Shown here: positions 9,008 through 16,740 of the stretch, one piece after another
Numbering within the stretch: the stretch's first letter is position 1
Layout: each line of letters begins with the position of its first letter
Assembly (NCBI RefSeq): GCF_900142085.1
Contig: NZ_FQZQ01000015.1
Location: forward strand, 53,885-117,884
Origin: Shimia gijangensis
GTDB lineage: Bacteria; Pseudomonadota; Alphaproteobacteria; Rhodobacterales; Rhodobacteraceae
Length of the DNA stretch: 64,000 nt
Direction: 5' to 3'
Notes under the pieces: generated by a model
What the model saw: the letters and a program-made list of their open reading frames with translations, nothing else
What the model was told of the DNA's origin: nothing
Database searches by the model: none
Made by a program: the position numbers and the translations under genes

Positions 9008-9055
9008 ATGGCGAAGCTAGTGATAATTGTGGGAAACAAGCGCATGGGCCGGTAA
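9008..9055 (+). CDS. ilvL: ilvBN leader peptide (15 residues)
   Basis: This short reading frame encodes MAKLVIIVGNKRMGR, with five consecutive branched-chain codons (Leu CTA, Val GTG, Ile ATA, Ile ATT, Val GTG at 9017-9031). CTA and ATA are normally rare codons in GC-rich genomes. An AAGGAG ribosome site lies at 8996-9001, six bases before the ATG. A transcription terminator follows at 9081-9109, 93 bases before ilvB ends its leader. This is the layout of a ribosome-mediated attenuator: scarcity of charged branched-chain tRNAs would stall the ribosome and favour the competing hairpin. Confidence 0.88.
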   Translation: MAKLVIIVGNKRMGR

Positions 9056-9109
9056 CGGACACCCTAACGGTACCCCATGCGCCCCCGCTCGATGATCGGG
9101 GGCTTTTTT
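9040..9109 (+). promoter_or_regulatory. ilvBN transcription attenuator (antiterminator and terminator)
   Basis: Antiterminator: GCGCATGGG (9040-9048, inside the last leader codons) pairs with CCCATGCGC (9074-9082). Terminator: GCCCCCG (9081-9087) pairs with CGGGGGC (9097-9103), followed by six Ts (9104-9109). The two structures share bases 9081-9082 and abut, so they should compete. A ribosome that reaches the leader stop covers the left antiterminator arm and frees the terminator. A ribosome stalled at 9017-9031 leaves that arm available. Confidence 0.85.
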
Positions 9110-9147
9110 ATGCGAATGATTTTATGACGATGTAAACGGAGAGACAG

Positions 9148-10902
9148 ATGACACGTCAGATGACCGGAGCGAGAATGGTAGTTCAGGCCCTGAAGGATCA
9201 GGGTGTGGACACGGTGTTCGGATATCCCGGCGGGGCTGTCCTACCGATTTATGACGAGGTTTTTCAGCAGAATGACATCCAACACATTCTGGTGCGCCAC
9301 GAACAGGGTGCAGTTCATGCCGCCGAAGGCTATGCGCGTTCGACCGGCAAAGTGGGTGTTGCGCTTGTGACCTCGGGGCCTGGTGCGACCAATGCGGTGA
9401 CCGGGTTGACGGATGCATTGCTGGATTCGATCCCGATTGTGGTTCTGTCGGGTCAGGTGCCGACATTTATGATCGGATCGGATGCGTTTCAGGAAGCCGA
9501 CACTGTGGGCATTACGCGCCCCTGCACGAAGCACAACTGGTTGGTCAAAGACACCGCAACTTTGTCCGGTACCATTCATCAGGCATTTCATGTGGCGCGT
9601 TCGGGCCGCCCCGGCCCCGTTCTGGTCGACATTCCAAAAGATGTTCAGTTTGCCAGCGCCAGTTACACGGCCCCGCAAGCCGTAAACACATCGACCTATC
9701 AGCCGCAGCTGAAAGGCGACGTCGCCTCGATCACAGAGCTGGTTGAAGCCATCGAAAAGGCCGAACGCCCGATATTCTATACAGGTGGAGGTGTGATCAA
9801 CTCGGGTCCTGCCGCCGCGCAGTTGTTGCGCGAACTGGTCGACACCACGGGCATTCCGATCACCTCGACCCTGATGGGCCTTGGGGCCTATCCTGCAAGC
9901 GGCAAGAACTGGTTGGGCATGTTGGGCATGCACGGGCTGTATGAAGCCAACATGGCGATGCACGGCTGTGATTTGATGATCAACATCGGTGCGCGTTTTG
10001 ACGACCGCATCACCGGTGTAATCGAAGCATTCTCACCAAAGTCAAAAAAAGCCCACATCGATATCGATCCGTCGTCGATCAACAAGGTGATCAAGACTGA
10101 CATTCCGATTGTGGGGGATGTGGGGCACGTGCTTGAAGACATCCTGAAGATCTGGAAGGCGCGTGGCCGCAAGATCAACAAAGAGGGTATTGCCAAGTGG
10201 AACACCCAGATCAACAAGTGGCGTGACACAGATTGCCTGAGCTTTAAGCAGGAAGGTAAAGTCATCAAGCCACAATATGCGCTGCAACGCCTTGAAGAAC
10301 TGACCAAGGATATGGATCGCTACATCACCACCGAGGTGGGGCAGCACCAGATGTGGGCCGCGCAATATCTTGGATTTGAAGACCCCAATCGGTTTATGAC
10401 ATCCGGCGGTCTGGGCACGATGGGCTATGGGTTCCCGGCCTCAATCGGTGTGCAGATGGCGCATCGTGACAGCCTTGTGATCAACGTCGCAGGTGAGGCT
10501 TCGTGGTTGATGAACATGCAGGAACTTGGCACCGCCATGCAGTTCCGCCTGCCCGTCAAACAGTTCATTTTGAACAATGAGCGTTTGGGCATGGTACGTC
10601 AGTGGCAAGAATTGCTGCACGGTGAGCGCTACAGCCATTCATGGTCAGAAAGCCTGCCGGATTTTGTAAAACTGGCCGAGGCATTTGGCGCCAAGGGCAT
10701 TCAATGCAGCGATCCGGCAGATTTGGACGATGCGATCAAAGAAATGCTCGCGCATGACGGTCCGGTTCTTTTCGACTGTTTGGTTGAAAAGCATGAAAAC
10801 TGCTTCCCGATGATTCCGTCAGGCAAGCCGCATAATGAAATGCTTTTGGGTGAAGCTTCGACGCAGGGCGCTATCGACGCCAGCGGCGCGGTTCTGGTGT
10901 AA
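9148..10902 (+). CDS. ilvB: Acetolactate synthase, large (catalytic) subunit
   Basis: This 584-residue ThDP enzyme condenses two pyruvates, or pyruvate and 2-oxobutyrate, in the first shared step of valine, leucine and isoleucine synthesis. N-terminal block: FGYPGGAVLPIYDE, with the catalytic Glu in VRHEQGAVHAAEGYAR. Middle FAD-type domain: about 195-330. C-terminal ThDP domain: about 375-540. The ThDP/Mg motif reads GEA-X25-NN instead of the usual GDG/GDA-X25-NN, so the Mg-binding Asp is Glu. GGAGAG precedes the ATG. The ilvN gene follows 11 bases downstream, and expression is expected to depend on the upstream attenuator. Confidence 0.97.
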   Translation: MTRQMTGARMVVQALKDQGVDTVFGYPGGAVLPIYDEVFQQNDIQHILVRHEQGAVHAAEGYARSTGKVGVALVTSGPGATNAVTGLTDALLDSIPIVVLSGQVPTFMIGSDAFQEADTVGITRPCTKHNWLVKDTATLSGTIHQAFHVARSGRPGPVLVDIPKDVQFASASYTAPQAVNTSTYQPQLKGDVASITELVEAIEKAERPIFYTGGGVINSGPAAAQLLRELVDTTGIPITSTLMGLGAYPASGKNWLGMLGMHGLYEANMAMHGCDLMINIGARFDDRITGVIEAFSPKSKKAHIDIDPSSINKVIKTDIPIVGDVGHVLEDILKIWKARGRKINKEGIAKWNTQINKWRDTDCLSFKQEGKVIKPQYALQRLEELTKDMDRYITTEVGQHQMWAAQYLGFEDPNRFMTSGGLGTMGYGFPASIGVQMAHRDSLVINVAGEASWLMNMQELGTAMQFRLPVKQFILNNERLGMVRQWQELLHGERYSHSWSESLPDFVKLAEAFGAKGIQCSDPADLDDAIKEMLAHDGPVLFDCLVEKHENCFPMIPSGKPHNEMLLGEASTQGAIDASGAVLV

Positions 10903-10913
10903 GGAGAACGGAT

Positions 10914-11477
10914 ATGGCTGCTCTAAAAATCAAAAAAGGCTCGAACAAGCATTCTGCCTATAACCTGCGTCCAACCTTTTCGGATGTTCAGGAAACCCAC
11001 ACGCTGGCGGTCACCGTTGACAACGAACCAGGCGTTCTGGCACGTGTCATCGGATTGTTTGCCGGACGTGGTTACAACATCGAAAGCCTGACCGTGGCCG
11101 AGGTGGACCATCTGGGCCATCAGTCGCGCATCACCATTGTCACCAAAGGCACACCACAGGTGATCGAACAGATCAAAGCCCAGCTTGGTCGCATAGTGCC
11201 TGTGCATGAGGTGCATGACCTGACAGTCGAAGGCCCCGCCGTTGAACGCGAGCTTAGTTTGTTCAAAGTGTCCAGCGGCGGAGAAAAACGGGTCGAAGCG
11301 CTGCGTCTTGCGGACATTTTCCGTGCCAACGTCGTCGACAGCACCTTGGAAAGCTTTGTATTTGAAATCACTGGCGCACCAGAAAAAATCGACGCCTTTG
11401 CAGAGCTGATGCGACCACTAGGGTTGGTCGAAGTTGCCCGCACCGGCGTTGCAGCCCTATCGCGCGGCGCTGAATAA
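10914..11477 (+). CDS. ilvN: Acetolactate synthase, small (regulatory) subunit
   Basis: The 187-residue protein has an N-terminal ACT domain (about residues 27-105, with LAVTVDNEPGVLARVIGLFAGRGYNIESLTV) that confers valine feedback inhibition and full activity on the catalytic subunit. The C-terminal ALS_ss_C domain includes LRLADIFRANVVDSTLESFVFEITG. It lies 11 bases after ilvB with AAGGAG upstream, so the two are co-transcribed. The N-terminal 20 residues (KIKKGSNKHSAYNLRPTFSD) are a basic extension seen in related bacteria. A strong terminator follows. Confidence 0.96.
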   Translation: MAALKIKKGSNKHSAYNLRPTFSDVQETHTLAVTVDNEPGVLARVIGLFAGRGYNIESLTVAEVDHLGHQSRITIVTKGTPQVIEQIKAQLGRIVPVHEVHDLTVEGPAVERELSLFKVSSGGEKRVEALRLADIFRANVVDSTLESFVFEITGAPEKIDAFAELMRPLGLVEVARTGVAALSRGAE

Positions 11478-11497
11478 CAGATTTTCTGATATCGCAA

Positions 11498-11527
11498 AAA
11501 ACAGGGGGCCTCTTGGCCCCCTGTTTT
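11498..11527 (+). terminator. ilvBN terminator
   Basis: A 13-bp perfect stem (11498-11510 with 11515-11527) and a TCTT loop. The stem ends in TTTT and is followed by GTTTTC. Confidence 0.92.
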
Positions 11528-11547
11528 GTTTTCAGTTATGCCCGGGT

Positions 11548-11937
11548 TTAAACAGCCACAAGCTCCCTGTCCGCTCTCTCGATCGTTCCTCTGCAAAATG
11601 GAATAACATCTGCTGACCCCATGAACTTGCGAGGTCTTGTGTCCATTTCGTTTGGCTGGCGAGGGCGCGTTGTATCTCGCAGTTGCTCAGCCAACCCTTC
11701 ATAAGCACCCTGCCCAATGCGTTGAGGGTTTTTCGCGTAACGCAGGTGGCATTCTTGTTGAAGTTCAAAGCTTACCAAATCCCCTGCGTCCAGATCAGCC
11801 AAATCAAGAGGCGCATCTTCTCCACCATTAAAATAGGCCAGATCACCTTGGTCTTCACACCAAATGACCGCCTTTTTATCCAAACTATCGCTCCAAAGGA
11901 CCACACCAAGCATCTGAGTTCTAACTCCTTTTCGCAT
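11548..11937 (-). CDS. Conserved-looking hypothetical protein
   Basis: A 129-residue soluble protein that I do not recognise. The N-terminal half (LGVVLWSDSLDKKAVIWCEDQGDLAYFNG, about 10-38) reads like a small beta-rich fold, followed by an acidic turn-rich segment (DAPLDLADLDAGDLVSFEL) and a charged C-terminus. That pattern resembles short domains that bind nucleic acid or small ligands, but no motif is decisive. A second in-frame ATG at 11913 is an alternative start. It is convergent with ilvBN and divergent from the XRE regulator. Confidence 0.65.
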   Translation of the reverse strand: MRKGVRTQMLGVVLWSDSLDKKAVIWCEDQGDLAYFNGGEDAPLDLADLDAGDLVSFELQQECHLRYAKNPQRIGQGAYEGLAEQLRDTTRPRQPNEMDTRPRKFMGSADVIPFCRGTIERADRELVAV

Positions 11938-11987
11938 TTTCTTTGAGTTTCACAAAAGAACCGGTTTCGTGACATTGAAAATTCGGC

Positions 11988-12013
11988 GTCGACAGCATCG
12001 AAATTGTGTCGAC
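11988..12013. promoter_or_regulatory. Inverted repeat upstream of the XRE regulator gene
   Basis: GTCGACA (11988-11994) and TGTCGAC (12007-12013) are perfect 7-bp arms, 19 bp between corresponding ends. They lie in the 180-bp gap between the hypothetical and XRE genes, which makes an autoregulatory operator plausible. Confidence 0.4.
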
Positions 12014-12117
12014 AATGACGTCAGTTGGTGCCAAACTGCATCACATTGGTACTATTTAGCGTCACCCGCACAGCAAAGTAAGAAACTGATGCGCGTAGAA
12101 CGTGAAATTGCGCACAA

Positions 12118-12954
12118 ATGACCAACCGGAGAGTTGCATTGATAAGCCCCGCTGGGACTCAAGCCCCAAAACCATCCCCAGCAGAACTCAGAAAAATGTT
12201 TGGTGCGAATCTCAGGATACTCGCAACGCGCTACCCCTCTGTTTCGCAATTGTGCCGCGAGTTAGGAATCAACCGAACACAGTTTAATCGGTATCTCTCG
12301 GGAGAGAGTTTTCCGCGTCCGGATGTTCTGCACAGAATTTGCCTGTTCTTCGATGTGGATGCCCGCATTCTGCTGGAGCCGATCAATAAACTGGCCTTGG
12401 ATCAGGGCGTCCTCAACCATCCTGTCATCGCGAACTACGTTGGCACCGGAATGACGGATATTCCGCAGGATGTATTTCCCGACGGGTTTTACCGGTTCTC
12501 CCGGCAAAGCTTTATCGACGCTGATCTGGTTATCATTGGCCTTGTCTACGTGTTCCGACGTGACAAACACACTTTTGTTCGGGGCTATGAGGCCAAGGAA
12601 GCAATGCATCAGCAAGGCCTGCCTACTGATCCGGATACACGCGAGTTTCGCGGTGTGGTTTTACCCCAAGAAGACGGGGTGGGTGCATTGGTATCCCACA
12701 AGAAAACCATGGCGACCTCTTTCAATTACCTCAGCCGCGTGGCTTCGTTCCAGAACCACTATTGGATTGGCTATGCAACCCGCACTGTTCGCGAGAGCGT
12801 CACCGGATGTCGGGCTGCTCGTCTGGTTTATGAACATCTTGGCAAGGATACAGGCGCCGTTCTGAACGCGGCGCGCAACGTAGGATTCTGCACTCCGGAT
12901 GAGTTAATCCCCTATCACCGGAAACTCTTGCAGCTGGACCGTCCCTTCTCTTGA
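12118..12954 (+). CDS. XRE-family transcriptional regulator with long C-terminal domain
   Basis: A 278-residue protein. The N-terminal HTH (about residues 22-75) has the XRE pattern FGANLRILATRYPSVSQLCRELGINRTQFNRYLSGESFPRPDVLHRI split over two helices. The C-terminal 200 residues form an unrecognised globular region, possibly ligand-sensing, with no transmembrane segment. The frame is closed and compact, and no neighbouring gene explains its target. It is preceded by a perfect inverted repeat. Confidence 0.8.
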   Translation: MTNRRVALISPAGTQAPKPSPAELRKMFGANLRILATRYPSVSQLCRELGINRTQFNRYLSGESFPRPDVLHRICLFFDVDARILLEPINKLALDQGVLNHPVIANYVGTGMTDIPQDVFPDGFYRFSRQSFIDADLVIIGLVYVFRRDKHTFVRGYEAKEAMHQQGLPTDPDTREFRGVVLPQEDGVGALVSHKKTMATSFNYLSRVASFQNHYWIGYATRTVRESVTGCRAARLVYEHLGKDTGAVLNAARNVGFCTPDELIPYHRKLLQLDRPFS

Positions 12955-13095
12955 ACGACCAAAGCATCGGCTATTCCCTAAATCAGCGTCATTTTCTGGA
13001 AAACCTGACGTTGCACTGTCACTGATCGAAACCAAGCCGCAGCAGGCCCATCGTAAAATACCAACCGGTGTCTCAAATCAGTGAGACCACTGTTT

Positions 13096-13890
13096 CTAAG
13101 CAGATTGTTCTTCCTCTGCCCCTGTTTTCTTCATCAACGAATAGAGGTGCCATGTAGCGTGCCCCAACAGCGGCAAGACGATAAACAGGCCCAGAAACCC
13201 CGGAAGCAAAGATAAAAACGTCAGCCCTGCAATGGACGCAGCCCAGAACAGCATCGGCACCGCGTTATGCGAAACACTCTGAAAACTGGTGATCATTGCG
13301 GTCACAAAATCAACTTCACGATCCAAAAGCAATGGCAGCGAAATCACAGTGATCATATAAAGAAGCAAAGCGAATGCTGCCCCCACGACAGTCCCCACAA
13401 CCAACATGATCAACCCGTTTCCGCTTAGGTAAACCTCATAAGACGAAGACACGTTGGTCATCGTTGACAAGCCAAGAAACAGGGCGAAGATCATATGCGC
13501 AAGAAAAAACCAGAACAGAAAGACGATGATGATGACCGCACAAATTGACGGCATCTGTCGTTTGCCCTGACGTCCGATCACACCGAAAATGGCATAAAGA
13601 TCCATCGCACGCCCCTGCTCAAGCCGTCGCGACACTTCGTAAAGCCCCACAGCCGCGAAAGGCCCAATCAACGGAAAGCCAATCGCCGCAAAGACAAGCC
13701 AGTACGTTTGCCCCGTCTTGGCAGTGAGCCAGGCCAGAAACCATCCGGCGATCACGTAGACTGCGGAAAAGACCATCCCGTAACCCGGGCGTGCCCGAAA
13801 ATCTTTCCATCCCAATGCCAATGCCTCACGGAGCATGGCAAAATCCACCTCTCCCAAAGGCGGCACGCCCAACTGCGGCTTATCTGGCAT
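13096..13890 (-). CDS. DUF2189 family membrane protein
   Basis: The 264-residue protein has six predicted membrane segments after a soluble N-terminus. It carries the DUF2189 signature: [21 protein letters not shown] near residues 27-47 and [22 protein letters not shown] near 72-93. The family is common in alphaproteobacteria, is sometimes labelled a cytochrome c oxidase subunit I-like protein, and has no established function. It stands alone between an XRE regulator and an amidase. Confidence 0.85.
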   Translation of the reverse strand: MPDKPQLGVPPLGEVDFAMLREALALGWKDFRARPGYGMVFSAVYVIAGWFLAWLTAKTGQTYWLVFAAIGFPLIGPFAAVGLYEVSRRLEQGRAMDLYAIFGVIGRQGKRQMPSICAVIIIVFLFWFFLAHMIFALFLGLSTMTNVSSSYEVYLSGNGLIMLVVGTVVGAAFALLLYMITVISLPLLLDREVDFVTAMITSFQSVSHNAVPMLFWAASIAGLTFLSLLPGFLGLFIVLPLLGHATWHLYSLMKKTGAEEEQSA

Positions 13891-13962
13891 TAACGCCTCC
13901 CGATCTCGTCTTTTTTCTCATAAGACCCAGAGTAGGCCAACAAATCAACCGTTGTGAATATG

Positions 13963-15363
13963 TTAAGGCTTCTTATCCGGCCATCTGGACGCGTTGTGGT
14001 AACATTGGGCCCAGTTCAGCAGCTCCTGATCACGCCCTTTGCGTGTCATAAGCTGCATCCCCATAGGCAAGCCATTGTCACCAAAGCCAACCGGAACGCT
14101 GATACAAGGCACCCCAGCCAGACTGACAGGCACCACCACCTCCATCCAGCGGTGGTAGGTGTCCATTTGGGTGCCATTGATGGTTTTGGGCCAATCCCAT
14201 TCCGCAGGAAACGGCCAGACTTGCGAAGACGGCAAGGCCAGTGCGTCCAATTCTTCTAACAGGGCGGATAAGGTCTCAAACCATCGTGCCCGAATGGCCC
14301 CCGCCCGGCTCACATCCCGGCTGCTCAACGCCAAACCTTGCTCAATTTCCCAAATCGCTTCTGGCTTTAACAACGAACGGTGTTCGGGATCGTCATAGTC
14401 CGCGCCATGTTCTGCCGCGATCGCCCACTGGCGCAATATAGTCCAGCTTTCCCACAACGCTTCAGCCTCAAATGGCGGCGACACATCAATCACCTCGGCG
14501 CCAAGGTCCGACAGGGATGCATTTGCGGCCCCACACAGATCAAGGATGCCCGGCTCAACCGGATAGGCGCCACCCCAATCGGCCAGCCACCCAATACGCA
14601 CCCCTTCCAGGGACGCTGGCGCCGTCACGGTCCAGTCTTGGGCTGTTGCATTGTGCGGCACCAACGCATTGGGACCAGCAATCACCGACATCAGAAGACC
14701 CAGATCGGCCGGACAACGCGCCATGGGCCCCAGAGTAGAAAGCTGCTGCAAAAAGGTTTCGCCGCCGGGTTCACGGGGCACCACGCCCCAGCTGGGGCGA
14801 AACCCATAGACATTGCAAAAGGCCGCCGGATTACGCAGCGACCCCATCATGTCAGACCCGTCCGCAAGGGCAACCATGCCAGTGGCCAGCGCCGCAGCCG
14901 CACCACCAGACGATCCACCCGCTGCAGACCGCGTGTCATACGGATTGCGCGTCACTCCGAAAATCGGATTGTAGCTGTGCGAACCCAACCCAAACTCAGG
15001 CACATTGGTTTTGCCCAGAAAAATCGCCCCAGCCGCACGCAGCCGGGCCACCATGGTTTCATCCTGCTCAGGTACGTTTCTGGCAAAAAGCGGTGAGCCC
15101 TGCGAACATAAAACCCCAGCCAGTCTGGCCAGATCCTTCACCGCGAATGGCAGCCCATGCAACAGGCCCTTGGGCGGCATTGCATCTGCCGCGCGCGCTT
15201 CTTCCATCAACACCTCGGGGTCTCGCAGAGACACAATGGCATTCACGGAGCCATTCACCGCCTCGATACGCGCCAAAGTCGCAGCCATGACCTCTTCGCA
15301 AGTCACGTCCCCAAACCGCATCGCTGCCAGGATTTCGCCTGCATCTTTATCCAACAGATTCAT
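13963..15363 (-). CDS. Amidase signature family protein
   Basis: The 466-residue protein contains the amidase signature core: catalytic Lys in LPFAVKDLA (about 75-80), the Gly/Ser-rich motif RSAAGGSSGGAAAALATGMV holding the cis-Ser, and GSDMMGSLRNPA with the nucleophilic Ser. The family hydrolyses amides to carboxylate and ammonia and includes GatA. This gene lacks gatB/gatC neighbours, so it is a catabolic or unknown-substrate amidase. The usual 'SDTGGS' reads SDMMGS. I chose the ATG at 15363 because GGAGGGG lies six bases upstream; the longer frame (to 15420) has no such site. Confidence 0.9.
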   Translation of the reverse strand: MNLLDKDAGEILAAMRFGDVTCEEVMAATLARIEAVNGSVNAIVSLRDPEVLMEEARAADAMPPKGLLHGLPFAVKDLARLAGVLCSQGSPLFARNVPEQDETMVARLRAAGAIFLGKTNVPEFGLGSHSYNPIFGVTRNPYDTRSAAGGSSGGAAAALATGMVALADGSDMMGSLRNPAAFCNVYGFRPSWGVVPREPGGETFLQQLSTLGPMARCPADLGLLMSVIAGPNALVPHNATAQDWTVTAPASLEGVRIGWLADWGGAYPVEPGILDLCGAANASLSDLGAEVIDVSPPFEAEALWESWTILRQWAIAAEHGADYDDPEHRSLLKPEAIWEIEQGLALSSRDVSRAGAIRARWFETLSALLEELDALALPSSQVWPFPAEWDWPKTINGTQMDTYHRWMEVVVPVSLAGVPCISVPVGFGDNGLPMGMQLMTRKGRDQELLNWAQCYHNASRWPDKKP

Positions 15364-15440
15364 GTGCCCCTCCGATTTTGCCAGACAGGCTATAGGCCCT
15401 GCACACATGCACAAGGCCACGCTTCACTTTTTCACAAATA

Positions 15441-15498
15441 CTCTGGGGTGAGCGCCGCCTTTGTCCTGCAAAGGGAACGTGAGGGGCACCGCCCCTGC
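15441..15498 (+). repeat. Palindromic intergenic repeat, copy 2
   Basis: It runs CTCTGGGGTGAGCG, then the stem CCTTTG-TCCTG-CAAAGG, then CGTGAGGGGCACCGCCCCTG. It sits 20 bases beyond the 3' end of prfB and upstream of the amidase gene. See also 8744, 24029 and 38853. Confidence 0.7.
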
Positions 15499-15518
15499 TT
15501 GTCTTTTCGTCGCTTCGC

Positions 15519-16646
15519 TTAGTCGTCGGACTGTGCGTCTGCACGACTTTTGCCAGCCACATCCATGGCCAGAGTTGCGCCCATGAACCCATCCAGATCG
15601 CCATCCAACACACCTTTGGTGTCCGAGGTTTCAAAGTTGGTGCGCAGGTCTTTCACCATCTGATAGGGTTGCAACACATATGACCGGATCTGGTTCCCCC
15701 ACCCAGCGTCCCCGGCGTTCTCATGCGCCTCATTGACCAGCGCCGAGCGCTTATCAAGTTCGATCTGATAAAGACGCGACTTCAACGCCTTCATCGCGAT
15801 GTCGCGGTTCTGGTGCTGGGATTTTTCTGAACTGGTGGTCACGATCCCGGTGGGATGGTGGGTGATCCGCACGGCAGAATCAGTGGTGTTCACGTGCTGC
15901 CCACCCGCCCCGGACGACCGGTAGGTATCAATGCGAATATCAGCCGGATTGACCTCAATCTCGATATTATCATCAACCACCGGGTAAACTTTGACGGATG
16001 TAAAAGACGTGTGACGCTTGGCGGCACTGTCAAACGGCGAGATACGCACCAACCGGTGCACACCGCTTTCAGATTTCAGCCAGCCATAGGCATTGTGCCC
16101 GCTGATCTTGTAAGCCGCCGATTTGATACCGGCTTCTTCCCCCGCAGATTCGGATTGCAATTCAACCTTATAGCCTTTTTTCTCGGCCCATCGAACATAC
16201 ATCCGCGCCAACATCGCCGCCCAGTCACAGCTTTCGGTACCACCGGCGCCCGAGTTGATCTCAAGGAAGGTGTCATTGCCGTCCGCTTCACCATCCAGTA
16301 ACGCCTCAAGCTCTTTCTTGGCGGCCTTGACTGCCAAAGCGACCAAGGCCTGTTCGGCGTCTTTGACGACTTCTTCGTCCTCTTCCATTTCGCCCAATTC
16401 GATCATCTCGACATTGTCGTTCATATCGGTCTCGATGGATTTGCAGACGTCGATCGCATCCACAAGATTCTGACGTTCGCGCATCAGTTTTTGTGCCGCC
16501 TCCGGGTCATTCCACAGGTCCGGATCTTCGACCCGCGCGTTAAATTCTTCCAACCTGTATTCTGCTGTTTCCCAATCCAGACGCTGACGCAGCAACTCCA
16601 ACGATTTCTCGATTTTTGTAACAGTGTTCTGGGCTTCGGCGCGCAT
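15519..16646 (-). CDS. prfB: Peptide chain release factor 2
   Basis: RF2 terminates translation at UGA and UAA. The 375-residue protein has the tripeptide anticodon-like SPF motif ([15 protein letters not shown]) and the catalytic GGQ loop ([17 protein letters not shown]) that triggers peptidyl-tRNA hydrolysis. The frame is continuous from its ATG, so the autoregulatory +1 frameshift at an in-frame UGA known from E. coli prfB is absent. It lies 94 bases downstream of the PBP1A gene on the same strand and may share its transcript. Confidence 0.97.
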   Translation of the reverse strand: MRAEAQNTVTKIEKSLELLRQRLDWETAEYRLEEFNARVEDPDLWNDPEAAQKLMRERQNLVDAIDVCKSIETDMNDNVEMIELGEMEEDEEVVKDAEQALVALAVKAAKKELEALLDGEADGNDTFLEINSGAGGTESCDWAAMLARMYVRWAEKKGYKVELQSESAGEEAGIKSAAYKISGHNAYGWLKSESGVHRLVRISPFDSAAKRHTSFTSVKVYPVVDDNIEIEVNPADIRIDTYRSSGAGGQHVNTTDSAVRITHHPTGIVTTSSEKSQHQNRDIAMKALKSRLYQIELDKRSALVNEAHENAGDAGWGNQIRSYVLQPYQMVKDLRTNFETSDTKGVLDGDLDGFMGATLAMDVAGKSRADAQSDD

Positions 16647-16740
16647 GGGTCATTCCGTTCGGGGACAGTTAGAATTTGGTGATAGACCACCCCTTAAGTG
16701 CGGGCAAGGCTTGGGGTGAAAAGCTGACGACAATGGCCGA

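Noticed and set aside
13963..15363. Assignment of the amidase as GatA
   Set aside because: No gatB or gatC nearby and the catalytic Ser motif differs (SDMMGS); a general amidase is the safer call.
15519..16646. Programmed frameshift in prfB
   Set aside because: The reading frame is continuous from ATG to stop and no in-frame early UGA or slippery CUU-UGA is present.
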